NCBI RefSeq assembly: GCF_009789675.1
Contig: NZ_CP046915.1
Location: 1,364,001 to 1,428,000 of the forward strand
From: Paraburkholderia acidisoli
GTDB taxonomy: Bacteria; Pseudomonadota; Gammaproteobacteria; Burkholderiales; Burkholderiaceae
DNA: 64,000 nucleotides
Direction: 5' to 3'
Part shown: positions 9,037-18,242 of the stretch, piece by piece
Numbering within the stretch: the first letter of the stretch is position 1
How the letters are laid out: each line of letters starts with the position of its first letter
Translations under genes and position numbers: made by a program
Notes under the pieces: generated by a model
What the model was told of the DNA's origin: nothing
The model's database searches: none
What the model saw: only the letters and a program-made list of their open reading frames with translations

Positions 9037-9049
9037 TTGATCAAATGAT
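9032..9049 (+). promoter_or_regulatory. GntR-type operator before the DUF3830 gene
   Basis: It contains the palindrome ATTTGATCAAAT at 9035-9046 and is identical over 18 bp to 1207-1224. With the site at 8907-8928 it gives the divergent promoter two operators. Confidence 0.75.
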
Positions 9050-9075
9050 CGCACTGTCTATCGGGTGGAGAACCT

Positions 9076-9564
9076 ATGAGCACGAAAACCTTGTTGTTGA
9101 CCGAAGCACGTAGCGGCCTGCGCGCCCGTTTTCATCTGCTGGAGCGCGAAGCTCCCGAGAGCACCGCGTTTCTATGGGAACTGATGGCCGAGTCGAGGGA
9201 AATGCCGGCGATTCACGCGATCTGGACCGGCCCCGAGATTTCGTGCCCGATTCCCACGGCGCAGATCGACCCCGCGCGCAACGCCCGCCCGCTCGCGCCG
9301 GAGAATGCGACGATCACCCCGCAAGCAGGCGACCTGGTGCTCGCCTACGTACCCGCGAAGATGTGGGGCGGCAACCCCGAGCCGGTATTCGATCTCGGCG
9401 TGTTCTACGCCGGAGGCGCGCGCATGCTGTTCCCTATCGGCTGGCTGGCCGGCAACGTGGTCGCGCGGGTCGATGCCGCCGACCGCGACGCGCTCGCCGA
9501 GCGCTGCAACGCGATCCGCCGCGCCGGGGCTTGCACGTTCGTGTGGTCGCGGGAGGAACAATGA
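9076..9564 (+). CDS. DUF3830 family protein (cyclophilin-like fold)
   Basis: A 162-residue cytoplasmic protein matching the DUF3830 family by its landmarks GPEISCPIP (residues 54-62), NPEPVFDLGVFY, GGARMLFPIGWL and GNV. DUF3830 members are small cyclophilin-like proteins of unknown biochemical role that often lie in amino-acid or amide catabolic clusters. A GGTGGAG ribosome site precedes the ATG by 5 bases. The stop overlaps the next gene's start as ATGA, so it is probably made together with the FAD oxidoreductase. Family confidence is good; the function is unknown. Confidence 0.82.
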   Translation: MSTKTLLLTEARSGLRARFHLLEREAPESTAFLWELMAESREMPAIHAIWTGPEISCPIPTAQIDPARNARPLAPENATITPQAGDLVLAYVPAKMWGGNPEPVFDLGVFYAGGARMLFPIGWLAGNVVARVDAADRDALAERCNAIRRAGACTFVWSREEQ

Positions 9565-10859
9565 GCGCGGCGCCGCTCGAACGCTGGTATTGGCCCACGG
9601 TCGTGGGCGCGGCGCGCGCGTATGCGCCGCTGGAAGGCGATGCCGACTGCGATGTGGCCGTGGTGGGAGCGGGACTGATGGGCTTGAGTTGCGCGCTCGC
9701 GCTCGCGCAGCAGGGCGCGCGCGTGACCGTTGTCGAAGCGGGACAACCTGGCGACGGCGCCTCGGGGCGTAACGGCGGCCTCGTGGTGCCGAGCCTGCCG
9801 CGCGTCGGTCCCGCGGACGTGCTGCGGTTGCTCGGCGCCACCCACGGCGCGCAACTCAATGCGCTCGTTGCCGAGGGCGCGCAAACGGTGTTCGACCTGA
9901 TTCGCCGGCACGACATGCAATGCGACGCGGTACAAGGCGGCTGGCTCAATCCGGCGCACGCGCGCGAACTGGTCGGCGGCCTGCAGGCGCGCGTGGCCGC
10001 CTGGCGCGACGCGGGTTCGCGCGCTCAATGGCTCGACGCGGGCGAAACCCAGGCGCGCATCGGCAGTCGCGCTTTTCACGGCGCGCTGTTCGATGCTTCC
10101 GGCGGTCACGTCAATCCGTACGCGTACACCCAGGAACTCGCGCGCGTGGCGAGCGCGAGCGGCGCGCGCATTCATGGCGCCTCCCCGGTCGTGCGCATCG
10201 CGCGCGACGGCGCGCGCTATTTCGTCCACACCTCGCAGGGCGTGCTGCGCGCGCAAACGGTCATTCAATGCACGAACGCGTTGCATGGCGGACAGTTGCC
10301 GCTCGCGCCCGAAGTCTCGCGCAGCTTCGTGCCGCTCACCGTTTTTCAGCTTGCCACGCGTGTGCTCACGGCGGAGGAACGCCGGCTCGTACTGCCGGGC
10401 AATGAAGCCTTGTCGGACACGCGCAACAATCTTTTCGCGGTACGTTATACCGCCGACGGCCGCATGGTGACGGGCGGCATGGCGCCGCTCACGTTATGGC
10501 GCGCGGCGCCGCGCCTGCTGCGCGCACTGGCGTTGCGGCTGGAGCGCATTCTGCCCGCGCTCGGCCAGATTCGCTTCGACTACATCTGGCGCGGCGAAGC
10601 GGCGCTCACGCCCGACTTTTTGCCGCGCCTGTTCGAAGTCGACAAGAACTGGTTCGCGCCGCTCGGCTGCAACGGCCGCGGCATTGCAATGGCGACGTCG
10701 CTCGGTCAATGCCTCGGCGAGTTCGTCGCGCGGCGTGACGCGCGCGTGCTGCCACTGCCGATCCGCCGCGCCGATCCGATCCGCGCGCATACGCTCGCGC
10801 GCTACGCGCCACAGGTGTTGCTGCCGGTCGGCATGATGCAGGACGCGCTGCGGAAATAA
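9561..10859 (+). CDS. FAD-dependent oxidoreductase (DadA/glycine-oxidase family)
   Basis: A 432-residue DAO-family flavoprotein. The dinucleotide-binding motif VAVVGAGLMGLSCALALAQ lies at residues 32-50 (GxGxxG at 36-41), followed by the acidic strand end VVEA at 57-60 and GASGRNGG. GCNGRGIAMATSLG near the C-terminus is the second FAD-contact segment. Such enzymes oxidise secondary or D-amino acids, passing electrons to O2 or quinone. The ATG at 9561 overlaps the preceding stop by 4 bp. The nearby Prx6-type peroxidase in the same operator-defined locus fits an H2O2-forming oxidase, but this is inferred. Confidence 0.87.
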   Translation: MSAAPLERWYWPTVVGAARAYAPLEGDADCDVAVVGAGLMGLSCALALAQQGARVTVVEAGQPGDGASGRNGGLVVPSLPRVGPADVLRLLGATHGAQLNALVAEGAQTVFDLIRRHDMQCDAVQGGWLNPAHARELVGGLQARVAAWRDAGSRAQWLDAGETQARIGSRAFHGALFDASGGHVNPYAYTQELARVASASGARIHGASPVVRIARDGARYFVHTSQGVLRAQTVIQCTNALHGGQLPLAPEVSRSFVPLTVFQLATRVLTAEERRLVLPGNEALSDTRNNLFAVRYTADGRMVTGGMAPLTLWRAAPRLLRALALRLERILPALGQIRFDYIWRGEAALTPDFLPRLFEVDKNWFAPLGCNGRGIAMATSLGQCLGEFVARRDARVLPLPIRRADPIRAHTLARYAPQVLLPVGMMQDALRK

Positions 10860-11025
10860 GCGCGTTCGCGCGCCGCGGCCAGTGCGCGAACGGTGCTGCG
10901 CTTCGGCTTGCATGATCACCGCGAAAAATCCCGCCTCGCCTCTCGCGCCCTTACGCCTCGTGCGGAATCCCTTCGATCGGACACGCCGCCGTGCCACGCG
11001 CGAAGCGCCGCGCCCGGCGCGCGGC

Positions 11026-11430
11026 TCAATCGTCCGCCGCGCGCTCCGCCGGGGCATTGCCCGGTCCCGCCGATGCCGTCATGGACGACCGGATGCACCG
11101 CTGCACGTCGCTCAAATAGCGTGCGGGCGCGGCTCTGCGCTCGAAGTATTCGATCGAGGTGCCGTTGGACCGGCGCTGCAAGCGCGCGCCCACGGGCACG
11201 CCCTTGAAGTACGAGACGGCGCTGATGCGGATCGTGCCGCCCGACGCGACCACGCGAAAATCGCGCGCCGACAGCTTCCAGTTCGCCTTGATGCAACGCC
11301 CGACCTCCGAGGCACGCACGGGCGCGAACGTGCTGAACACCGGCGACAGCGAGAATACGCCGCTGCCGCGCGTGCATGAAATCAGCACGAGTACGGCGAG
11401 CAGCAGCGTGACGCCTTGAATTGCTTTCAC
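11026..11430 (-). CDS. Small putative lipoprotein, unknown function
   Basis: A 134-residue protein. The N-terminus MKAIQGVTLLLAVLVLISC is a hydrophobic signal ending in a lipobox-like LISC (Cys19), so lipid attachment in the envelope is likely. The remainder contains short beta-prone stretches (RISAVSYFKGVPVGARL) and a further cysteine in the VQRCIRSSM segment. I do not recognise a family. It stands alone between the FAD oxidoreductase gene and another small secreted protein, with opposite orientation to both neighbours. Codon use resembles the surrounding genes, which supports a real gene. Confidence 0.6.
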   Translation of the reverse strand: MKAIQGVTLLLAVLVLISCTRGSGVFSLSPVFSTFAPVRASEVGRCIKANWKLSARDFRVVASGGTIRISAVSYFKGVPVGARLQRRSNGTSIEYFERRAAPARYLSDVQRCIRSSMTASAGPGNAPAERAADD

Positions 11431-11734
11431 ATCGGCTCCTGATCGGTCGGCGGCGTGCGCCGGATGCTATTCAGAGGGGACGAGCGAGCGTCGACCGCGG
11501 GTGCGCCGCCGCGCTCGCGCCGGCCCGAATGCGTGTGCACACATCCCCAGGCGGCCGGTTCTTCGCTACACTGCGACTTCTTCGATACCCGAATTGCCCT
11601 CGGGCTCGTCACCGCATTCGGCATACTGTGACATAAGCGGCTTGCAAAAGGCGAACAGCGCGCCCACTCGCGCGCCGAGCCCATGTCCGCATGTGCCGGG
11701 TGGTCCGGGGCGAGTTCGCGCAGCCTTCTCCATC
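11431..11734. other. 304-bp divergent intergenic region, no gene seen
   Basis: The interval separates the putative lipoprotein gene from the small secreted-protein gene. It should hold both promoters, but I see no clear -35/-10 pair, operator or RNA gene. Confidence 0.4.
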
Positions 11735-12061
11735 ATGAAACAAACCCTTTTTTCGCTTCTGCTGGCCGTCGGCGTGACTTCCGCGCACGCGCAATCGTGC
11801 CCGCACGGCGCCCCGGTACGGGTGACCGGCGACGTGCCCGCCGCGATCAGCTACGACGTGTTCAGCCATCTCTATCCGCTCAAGGCCGACGTGCTCGCGC
11901 GCATGACGGCGGCGCAGCAAGTCACGATGATCCCCAACGGCACGGTGGTGTGCACGATCACCGACGACGGCGTGCCGAATCCGGGCGCGGTGCTCGTGGC
12001 CGGCCCGCAAGGCCGCATGAACTACTGGCTCTCCAGCGCATCGGTGCAGCCGGTCCGCTGA
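11735..12061 (+). CDS. Small secreted protein, unknown function
   Basis: A 108-residue protein. MKQTLFSLLLAVGVTSAHA is a standard Sec signal peptide cleaved after AHA at residue 19, leaving a mature periplasmic protein that opens with QSCPHGAPVRV. Two cysteines (CPHG and VVCTITDDG) could form a disulfide. The end (MNYWLSSASVQPVR) is short and polar. I do not recognise a family. The start was chosen for the signal peptide; longer in-frame openings upstream have no such feature. It precedes the FtsI-like gene by 65 bp on the same strand. Confidence 0.65.
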   Translation: MKQTLFSLLLAVGVTSAHAQSCPHGAPVRVTGDVPAAISYDVFSHLYPLKADVLARMTAAQQVTMIPNGTVVCTITDDGVPNPGAVLVAGPQGRMNYWLSSASVQPVR

Positions 12062-12126
12062 GCCGCCGCACGGGCCCGCTTGGCCCACGCGGTTCCCCAC
12101 GCTAGCAGGGAGACGAATCCAGCCGG

Positions 12127-13875
12127 ATGTCGAAAGCACGCAAGTATCTGAGTTTCAGCCGTCACGACCTGAGCCGCCACGGCTTTCAGCGCGGACGCTC
12201 CCGTTTCGCGGGCTTTTTGTTCGCCGGCGCCTTCCTCGCGCTGATCGCGCGCGCGGCGTGGGTGCAGTGCGTCGAAGACGACTTCTACCAGCACCAGGGC
12301 GAAATCCGCCAGGTCAGCGACATCGACCTGTCCGCCTCGCGCGGCCGCATCACCGACCGCGACGGCCGCCCGCTCGCGCTCAACCTGCCCACCCGCACGC
12401 TGTGGCTCGACGCCCAGGCGCCCGGCTCGCCCGCTTCGCCCTCGCAGATCGACGCGCTCGCTCACGTGCTGCAAATCGACCCCGATCTCGTCACGCGTGC
12501 CTATGCCTCGCACCGGCGCTTCGTGTATCTGAGCCGCCAGGTCGATCCCGATCTCGCCGAACGCGCCATGCGGCTCGACCTGCCCGGCGTCTACGCGAGC
12601 AAGGGGTATCGGCGCTTCTATCCCGAAGCGGCGGTGGCGTCCAACGTGGTGGGCTTCACGGGTATCGACGGGCGCGGCCAGGAAGGCATCGAACGCGCGG
12701 CCAACGCCCGGCTCTCCGGCGTGGACGGCTGGCGCCGCGCGCTGCACGACGCGCGCGGCAACGTCATCGCCACGCTCGCGCAGGCCGCGCCGCGCGACGG
12801 CACGGACATCGGCCTCTCACTCGATTCGCCCGTGCAGTTCGCCGCGTATCGCGCGTTGCAGAACGCGGTGCAGCGTTTCGACGCGCGTTCGGGTTCCGCC
12901 ATCGTGCTCGACGCGCATACGGGCGAGGTGCTGGCCATGGCGAACTGGCCGAGCTTCGACCCGAACACCCGCGCGCGCACGAGCGGCCTCGCCATGCGCA
13001 ACCGCGCCGTCACCGACGTGTTCGAACCGGGCTCGGTGATGAAGCCGCTCACCATCGCGCTGGCCTTGCAGCAAGGGCGCGTGACGCCCGACTCGATCGT
13101 GACCACGGGGCACGGCCGCATTCGCCTGGACGGCGCCACGATTCACGACGACGCCGATTTCGGCACGCTCACGGTGGCCGGCGTGATCGAAAAATCGAGC
13201 AACGTGGGCACGACCAAGATCGCGCTGATGATGCCCGCGCAAGACATGTGGCAGAACTTCCACCGCCTCGGTCTCGGCCAGGCGCCGCGCGCGGGCCTGC
13301 CCGGCGAAGCGCGCGGCAACGTACGCCCGTGGAAGCACTGGCGCCGCATCGAACAGGCGACGATGGGCTACGGCTACGGTCTTTCCGCCTCGTTGCTGCA
13401 ACTCGCGCAGGCCTACACGGCGTTCGCCAACGACGGCGTGATGGTACCCGCCACGTTGCATCGGCTGAGCGCGCCGCCCGCCGGCCGCCGCCTCTATTCC
13501 GCCCGCACCGCGCGCGAAGTGCGCATGATGATGGAGCGCGTGGTCAGCCCCGACGGCACCGCGCCCGACGCCGTGGTGAACGGCTTCACGGTCGCGGGCA
13601 AGACCGGCACCGCCTACCGCTGGACGCCGCACGGCTACGACCGCAGCCACTATCGCGCGTCGTTCGTCGGCATCATTCCGGCGGCGCATCCGCGCGTGAT
13701 CATCGCCGTGTCCGTCGACAATCCGCGCAAGGGCTCGCACTTCGGCGGCGCCGTGGCCGGGCCCGCCTTCGTCGACATCGCCACGCAGACCATGCAACTG
13801 CTGAGTGTTCAGCCCGACAAGCCCGCCATTAACGATACCGGCGCCACCCACGCGCCGAAATTTCCGGCCACGTGA
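12127..13875 (+). CDS. ftsI: FtsI-type penicillin-binding protein (peptidoglycan D,D-transpeptidase), accessory copy
   Basis: A 582-residue class B penicillin-binding protein. One N-terminal membrane helix (about 26-46) is followed by a PBP dimer domain starting with [11 protein letters not shown] (70-80) and a transpeptidase domain with all three active-site motifs: SVMK (303-306), SSN (357-359) and KTGT (492-495). It would cross-link septal peptidoglycan in the periplasm. The usual ftsI lies within the dcw division cluster; here no division or murein gene is adjacent, so this is probably a second copy with a conditional or specialised role. Family assignment is firm; the accessory status is inferred from context. 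Confidence 0.9.
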   Translation: MSKARKYLSFSRHDLSRHGFQRGRSRFAGFLFAGAFLALIARAAWVQCVEDDFYQHQGEIRQVSDIDLSASRGRITDRDGRPLALNLPTRTLWLDAQAPGSPASPSQIDALAHVLQIDPDLVTRAYASHRRFVYLSRQVDPDLAERAMRLDLPGVYASKGYRRFYPEAAVASNVVGFTGIDGRGQEGIERAANARLSGVDGWRRALHDARGNVIATLAQAAPRDGTDIGLSLDSPVQFAAYRALQNAVQRFDARSGSAIVLDAHTGEVLAMANWPSFDPNTRARTSGLAMRNRAVTDVFEPGSVMKPLTIALALQQGRVTPDSIVTTGHGRIRLDGATIHDDADFGTLTVAGVIEKSSNVGTTKIALMMPAQDMWQNFHRLGLGQAPRAGLPGEARGNVRPWKHWRRIEQATMGYGYGLSASLLQLAQAYTAFANDGVMVPATLHRLSAPPAGRRLYSARTAREVRMMMERVVSPDGTAPDAVVNGFTVAGKTGTAYRWTPHGYDRSHYRASFVGIIPAAHPRVIIAVSVDNPRKGSHFGGAVAGPAFVDIATQTMQLLSVQPDKPAINDTGATHAPKFPAT

Positions 13876-13948
13876 GTTTCGCGGCGCGATCGCGGCCGTT
13901 GCCGCCGCGATCGCACTGAAATCGGGGCAATATCCGCCACGCATCAAC

Positions 13949-13968
13949 GCAAACAATTCTCATTTACT
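13949..13968 (+). promoter_or_regulatory. Candidate Fur box upstream of the fecI-type sigma factor gene
   Basis: The bases GCAAACAATTCTCATTTACT read on the other strand as AAATGAGAATTGTTTGC, which matches one half of a Fur box (AATGAGAAT) well and the other half poorly. Its place about 70-90 bp before a FecI-FecR-receptor operon fits iron control. Confidence 0.5.
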
Positions 13969-14039
13969 TGACTGGAATCTGCGTGTAAGCTTCCCGGCCA
14001 TCTCGTCCCTCGGCGCGTGGCACCCGCGTGAACAGACGC

Positions 14040-14543
14040 ATGACCGCCCTTCCTTCTCCCGTTCATCTGGAAATCGAGGCGCTTTACCGCGCCCATCACG
14101 GCTGGCTGCATGGCTGGCTGCGGCGCAAGCTCGGCTGCACGCATCGCGCGAGCGATCTCGCGCACGACACCTTTGCGCGCCTGCTGGATCGCGAGGAACC
14201 GGTGGAGGCGCGCGAGCCCCGCGCGTTGCTCACCACGGTCGCGCAACGCGTGCTCTACAACCACTGGCGGCGCGAGCAGGTCGAGCGGGCTTACCTCGAA
14301 GCGCTCGCGCAGACGCCCGAGCCGCTCGCGCCGTCGCCCGAGGAACAGGCGCTGATGCTCGAGGCGCTGTACGAGATCGACCGCCTGCTCGACGGTCTGC
14401 CGGTCGTCGTCAAGCGCGCGTTCCTGATGGCGCAGCTCGACGGCGCCACGCATGCCGAGATTGGCGACGCGCTCGGCATCTCGCTGGCCACGGTGAAGCG
14501 TCACCTCGCGAAAGCGGCCGCGCAGTGCTTCTTCGCGCTGTGA
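14040..14543 (+). CDS. ECF RNA polymerase sigma factor, FecI type
   Basis: A 167-residue extracytoplasmic-function sigma factor. Region 2 is visible as [18 protein letters not shown] followed by [11 protein letters not shown], and region 4 as a helix-turn-helix in [19 protein letters not shown]. It is short, as FecI-type factors are. An in-frame GTG at 14028 is a possible alternative start. The stop overlaps the GTG start of the FecR-type gene (GTGA at 14540-14543), and a TonB receptor with a signalling domain follows, giving the standard FecI-FecR-receptor surface-signalling order. It probably directs transcription of the receptor, with iron control through the Fur-like site upstream. Confidence 0.88.
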   Translation: MTALPSPVHLEIEALYRAHHGWLHGWLRRKLGCTHRASDLAHDTFARLLDREEPVEAREPRALLTTVAQRVLYNHWRREQVERAYLEALAQTPEPLAPSPEEQALMLEALYEIDRLLDGLPVVVKRAFLMAQLDGATHAEIGDALGISLATVKRHLAKAAAQCFFAL

Positions 14544-15541
14544 ACGAACGCATCGTGCCGCCGCCCAGGGTGCCCCCCGACGTCGCGCAACGCGCCGTGC
14601 AATGGTGGCTCGACCTGAGCAACGGCGGCTTCACGCCCGCGCAGCGCGAGGCGCTGGCCGCATGGCGCGCCGCGCATGCGGACCACGAACGCGCGTGGCG
14701 GCACATCGAAGCGGTCTCGCAAGGCTTCCAGGCGCTGGGCGCGCGCGGCAACGCCACGGCCGCGCGCGCCGCCCTCGTGCGCGCCGAGGCCCGGCCCGCC
14801 AACCAGCGCCGTGCGGCGGTCAAGGCGCTTGCCGTGCTGCTGTTCGCGGGCGGCGCGACGTGGACCTTGCGCGACCGTGCCGCATGGCCGGGCTGGACCG
14901 CCGACCTGCACACCGCCACGGGCGAGCAGCGCGCGGTCACGCTCGCGGACGGCACCACGCTCACGCTCAACACGGACTCGGCCGTGGATATTCGCTACAC
15001 GGACACCGAGCGCCGCCTCGTCCTGCGGCGCGGCGAGATCATGGTCGCGACCGGCCACCGCGACGGCAACGCCCCGCGCCCCTTCGTGGTCGCGACCGCG
15101 CAAGGCACGGCCGTGCCGCTCGGCACGCGTTTTTCGGTTCGCGAGACCGGCGGCGCCACGCGGCTCGGCGTGTTCGAAGGCGCGGTGCGCATCACGCCGC
15201 GCGAGGCGCCGGGCCAGGCGCATACGCTGCACGCGGGCCAAAGCGCGCAGTTCGACGCGAGCGCGATCCTTGCCGTGGCGCCGCTCCCCGAAGCCGCGGC
15301 GGCGTGGACGCGCGGCATGCTCGTGGCCAGCAACGAGCGGCTCGCCGATTTCATCGCGGAACTGGGCCGCTACCGGCCCGGCGTGCTGCGCTGCGACCCG
15401 CGTGTGGCCGCGCTGCGGCTCTCCGGCACCTATCGTCTTGCCGATACCGATCTCGTGCTCGATACGCTCACGCGTGCGCTGCCGCTGCGTGTCGAGTTCG
15501 TCACGCGCTACTGGGTCACGGTGCGGCCCGCGCCAGGCTGA
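14540..15541 (+). CDS. FecR-family anti-sigma/sigma regulator
   Basis: A 333-residue protein that starts at GTG, overlapping the sigma-factor stop. The N-terminal DUF4880-like part (residues about 12-60: [12 protein letters not shown] and [16 protein letters not shown]) is the cytoplasmic sigma-binding region. A single hydrophobic segment lies near 91-106 ([17 protein letters not shown]). The periplasmic FecR domain follows ([53 protein letters not shown]). The protein would relay a signal from the occupied outer-membrane receptor to the FecI-type factor. Gene order and overlap support this directly. Confidence 0.9.
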   Translation: MNERIVPPPRVPPDVAQRAVQWWLDLSNGGFTPAQREALAAWRAAHADHERAWRHIEAVSQGFQALGARGNATAARAALVRAEARPANQRRAAVKALAVLLFAGGATWTLRDRAAWPGWTADLHTATGEQRAVTLADGTTLTLNTDSAVDIRYTDTERRLVLRRGEIMVATGHRDGNAPRPFVVATAQGTAVPLGTRFSVRETGGATRLGVFEGAVRITPREAPGQAHTLHAGQSAQFDASAILAVAPLPEAAAAWTRGMLVASNERLADFIAELGRYRPGVLRCDPRVAALRLSGTYRLADTDLVLDTLTRALPLRVEFVTRYWVTVRPAPG

Positions 15542-15647
15542 CACCGCCGCGCGCAAAAAAATTATCGAAAAGGTGAGCTGTTTCGGCGTCTCGCGTGACA
15601 AGGCAGATGAGACCTCTCGTTCATCACCTTTGCCGAGTTTCCGAACC

Positions 15648-18164
15648 ATGCATCCATTCGTCAGCGCCGCGCCCGCGCGCCTCCACCGACCTCGCCATCG
15701 ACCGCCGTGCGCCCACGAGCCCGCGCCGCAGCGTCGGCGTCACTGGATCGGGGCCGCGGCACTCGCGCTGTTCGCGGCCGCCGCGACACCGGTCGCGCAG
15801 GCGGCCAGCGCGGCAAGCACCGACCCGGCGCCCGCGGGCGCCACCGTCGCGCGCGAACACTACGACATTCCGGCCGGTCCGCTCGAAGGCGCGCTGAACC
15901 AGTTCGGGCTGAAGGCCGGCGTGACGATCTCGTTCGCGGGCGCGCTCGCCGCGAACCGCGCGAGCGCGGGCTTGCACGGCGACTACACCGCCGACGAAGG
16001 CCTTGCACGGCTGTTGCGCAACACGGGCGTGAGCGCGCGCGTGCAGACCAACGGCAGCTACACGCTCGGCGAAGACACGGGAAACGCCTCGCCCGCTGAC
16101 GCCACCGTGTTGCCCGCCGTCAAGGTCAATTCGCGGGCGATCAAGGCGGGCAGCTACCGCGCGCCCTCCGAGGCCAACATCACGCGCTCCGACGCGCGCG
16201 TGATCGACACGCCGCAGGCCATCGACGTGGTGCCCGCGCAGGTGCTCAAGGACCAGCGCCCGCGCAACCTCGACGACGCGCTCGCGAACGTGAGCGGCAT
16301 CGTGCAGGGCAACACGCTCGCGGGCACCCAGGACACGCTCCTCAAGCGCGGCTTCGGCGGCAACCGCGACGGCTCGATCATGGAAAACGGCATGCCGCTC
16401 GTGCAAGGACGCGCGCTCAACGACGCCGTGGATAGCGTCGAAGTGCTCAAAGGCCCGACCTCGCTGCTCTACGGCATCATGGACCCGGGCGGCGTGGTCA
16501 ACGTCGTCAGCAAGCAGCCGCTGCTCACGCCGTATCACGCGATCTCGCTGGGCGGCTCGACCTACGGCCACGGCCGCAACGGCGGCGACGCGTCGGTCGA
16601 CCTCTCCGGCCCCGTCGGCGATTCCGGGCTCGCGTACCGGCTCGTGATCGACCAGACCAGCGAGCAGTACTGGCGCAATTTCGGCGAGCACCGCGAAACG
16701 CTCGTCGCGCCCTCGCTCGCCTGGTATGGCCGCGACACGCAGATCGTGCTCTCGTACCAGTACCGCAAGTTCCTGTATCCGTTCGATCGCGGCACGGCGC
16801 TCGACCCAAAGACCAACGAACCGCTGGCGATTCCCGCGCGCGAACGGCTCGACGAACCGTTCAACCAGATGAGCGGCGAGTCGCATCTGATCCAGTTGCA
16901 GGCCGATCACGCGTTCAATGCCGACTGGAAGGCGCACCTCGGCTATAGCTACAACCGCGAGACCTACGACGCCAACCAGTTGCGCGTGCAAGGCATCAAC
17001 AGCACGACGGGCGCGGTGTCGCGCAGCAACGACGCGACCCACGGCGCGCTCAGCACCGACAGCTATGCGATCGCCTATGTGGACGGTCACTTCGACATCG
17101 CGGGCCTGCGCAACGACGTGCAGATCGGCGCGGACGACGAATACCGCCGCATCTATCGCGCCGACCTGCTGCGCCAGACCACGCAATACACGTTCAACTA
17201 TCTCAATCCCGTCTATGGGCTGGAAAGCCCGTCGAGCACGGTCTCGGCGAGCGACAGCGATCAGACCGACACGCTGCACGACACCTCGGCGTTCGTGCAG
17301 GACAGCCTGCATCTCGGCGAGAAGTGGATACTCGTGGGCGGCATGCGTTTTCTTTCGTACAACCAGGTAGCAGGCAAAGGCCGCCCTTTCGTGGCGAACA
17401 CCAATCTAAACGGCACGAAGTGGCTGCCGCGCGCGGGCGTCGTCTACAAATGGACCGACACCGTGTCGCTCTACGGCAGCTACACCAAGTCGCTCAAACC
17501 CACTTCGACGATCGCGCCGCTTTCCACGGGCGTGGTGGTCGACTCGTCGGTGCTGCCCGAAGAGGCCACCTCGTGGGAACTGGGCGCGAAGATCGCGATG
17601 CCCGCGGGCCTCACCGGCACGCTCGCGCTCTTCAACATCGACAAGTCGAACGTGCTCGTCTCGCAGTACAACGACACGACCAAACAAACCGACTGGCGCA
17701 CCTCGGGCAAGGCGCGCTCGCGCGGCGTCGAGCTGGACGTGTCGGGCCAGATCGGCGAGCACTGGAGCGTGATCGCGAGCTACGCCTATATCGACGCGAA
17801 AACCACCGAAGACCCGCTGTACGCGGGCAACCAGCTCTGGAATGTCGCGCAGAACACGGCCTCGCTGGCGGCGGTGTACGACTTCGGCGCGCTGTTCGGC
17901 GGCGACCAGTTGCGCGTGGGCGCGGGCGCGCATTACGTGGGGCGCCGCCCCGGCGATTCGGCAAACAGCTTCACGCTGCCCGCGTACACCGTGTGCGATG
18001 CGTTCGCGACCTACGACACGAAATGGGGCAAACGTCCCGTGTCGTTTCAGCTGAACGTGAAGAATCTGTTCAACAAGACTTACTACCCGTCGAGCGCGAA
18101 CCGGTACTTCGTGGCCGTGGGCGACGCGCGCCAGGTCTCGTTGCAGGGCACGCTCGAATTTTGA
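15648..18164 (+). CDS. TonB-dependent siderophore receptor with N-terminal signalling (STN) domain
   Basis: An 838-residue outer-membrane receptor. A long signal region ends near AQAASAAS. The secretin/TonB N-terminal (STN) domain spans about 65-140 (YDIPAGPLEGALNQFG, VTISFAGALAA). A plug domain follows, with DTPQAIDVVPAQVLKDQ, GIVQGNTLAGTQDTLLKRG and the GPTSLLYGIMDPGGVVNVVSK core, then a 22-strand-type barrel ending in FNKTYYPS and LQGTLEF with terminal Phe. It would import an Fe(III)-siderophore using TonB energy and signal occupancy to the FecR-type protein. The siderophore cannot be named from sequence. The ATG at 15648 was chosen because coding features begin there, although the frame stays open further upstream. 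Confidence 0.9.
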   Translation: MHPFVSAAPARLHRPRHRPPCAHEPAPQRRRHWIGAAALALFAAAATPVAQAASAASTDPAPAGATVAREHYDIPAGPLEGALNQFGLKAGVTISFAGALAANRASAGLHGDYTADEGLARLLRNTGVSARVQTNGSYTLGEDTGNASPADATVLPAVKVNSRAIKAGSYRAPSEANITRSDARVIDTPQAIDVVPAQVLKDQRPRNLDDALANVSGIVQGNTLAGTQDTLLKRGFGGNRDGSIMENGMPLVQGRALNDAVDSVEVLKGPTSLLYGIMDPGGVVNVVSKQPLLTPYHAISLGGSTYGHGRNGGDASVDLSGPVGDSGLAYRLVIDQTSEQYWRNFGEHRETLVAPSLAWYGRDTQIVLSYQYRKFLYPFDRGTALDPKTNEPLAIPARERLDEPFNQMSGESHLIQLQADHAFNADWKAHLGYSYNRETYDANQLRVQGINSTTGAVSRSNDATHGALSTDSYAIAYVDGHFDIAGLRNDVQIGADDEYRRIYRADLLRQTTQYTFNYLNPVYGLESPSSTVSASDSDQTDTLHDTSAFVQDSLHLGEKWILVGGMRFLSYNQVAGKGRPFVANTNLNGTKWLPRAGVVYKWTDTVSLYGSYTKSLKPTSTIAPLSTGVVVDSSVLPEEATSWELGAKIAMPAGLTGTLALFNIDKSNVLVSQYNDTTKQTDWRTSGKARSRGVELDVSGQIGEHWSVIASYAYIDAKTTEDPLYAGNQLWNVAQNTASLAAVYDFGALFGGDQLRVGAGAHYVGRRPGDSANSFTLPAYTVCDAFATYDTKWGKRPVSFQLNVKNLFNKTYYPSSANRYFVAVGDARQVSLQGTLEF

Positions 18165-18242
18165 GCGGCGCGCCCTGGTCGCGCCGGAACGCCGGAGCGC
18201 TGCAACACGCATGCGCATTCACCTTCGCTCTCACAGAATCTC

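Noticed and set aside
14676..15647. An N-terminal extension of the siderophore receptor through the FecR-type gene
   Set aside because: The frame is open by chance in GC-rich DNA; FecR is clearly encoded in another frame and the receptor's signal region starts near 15648.
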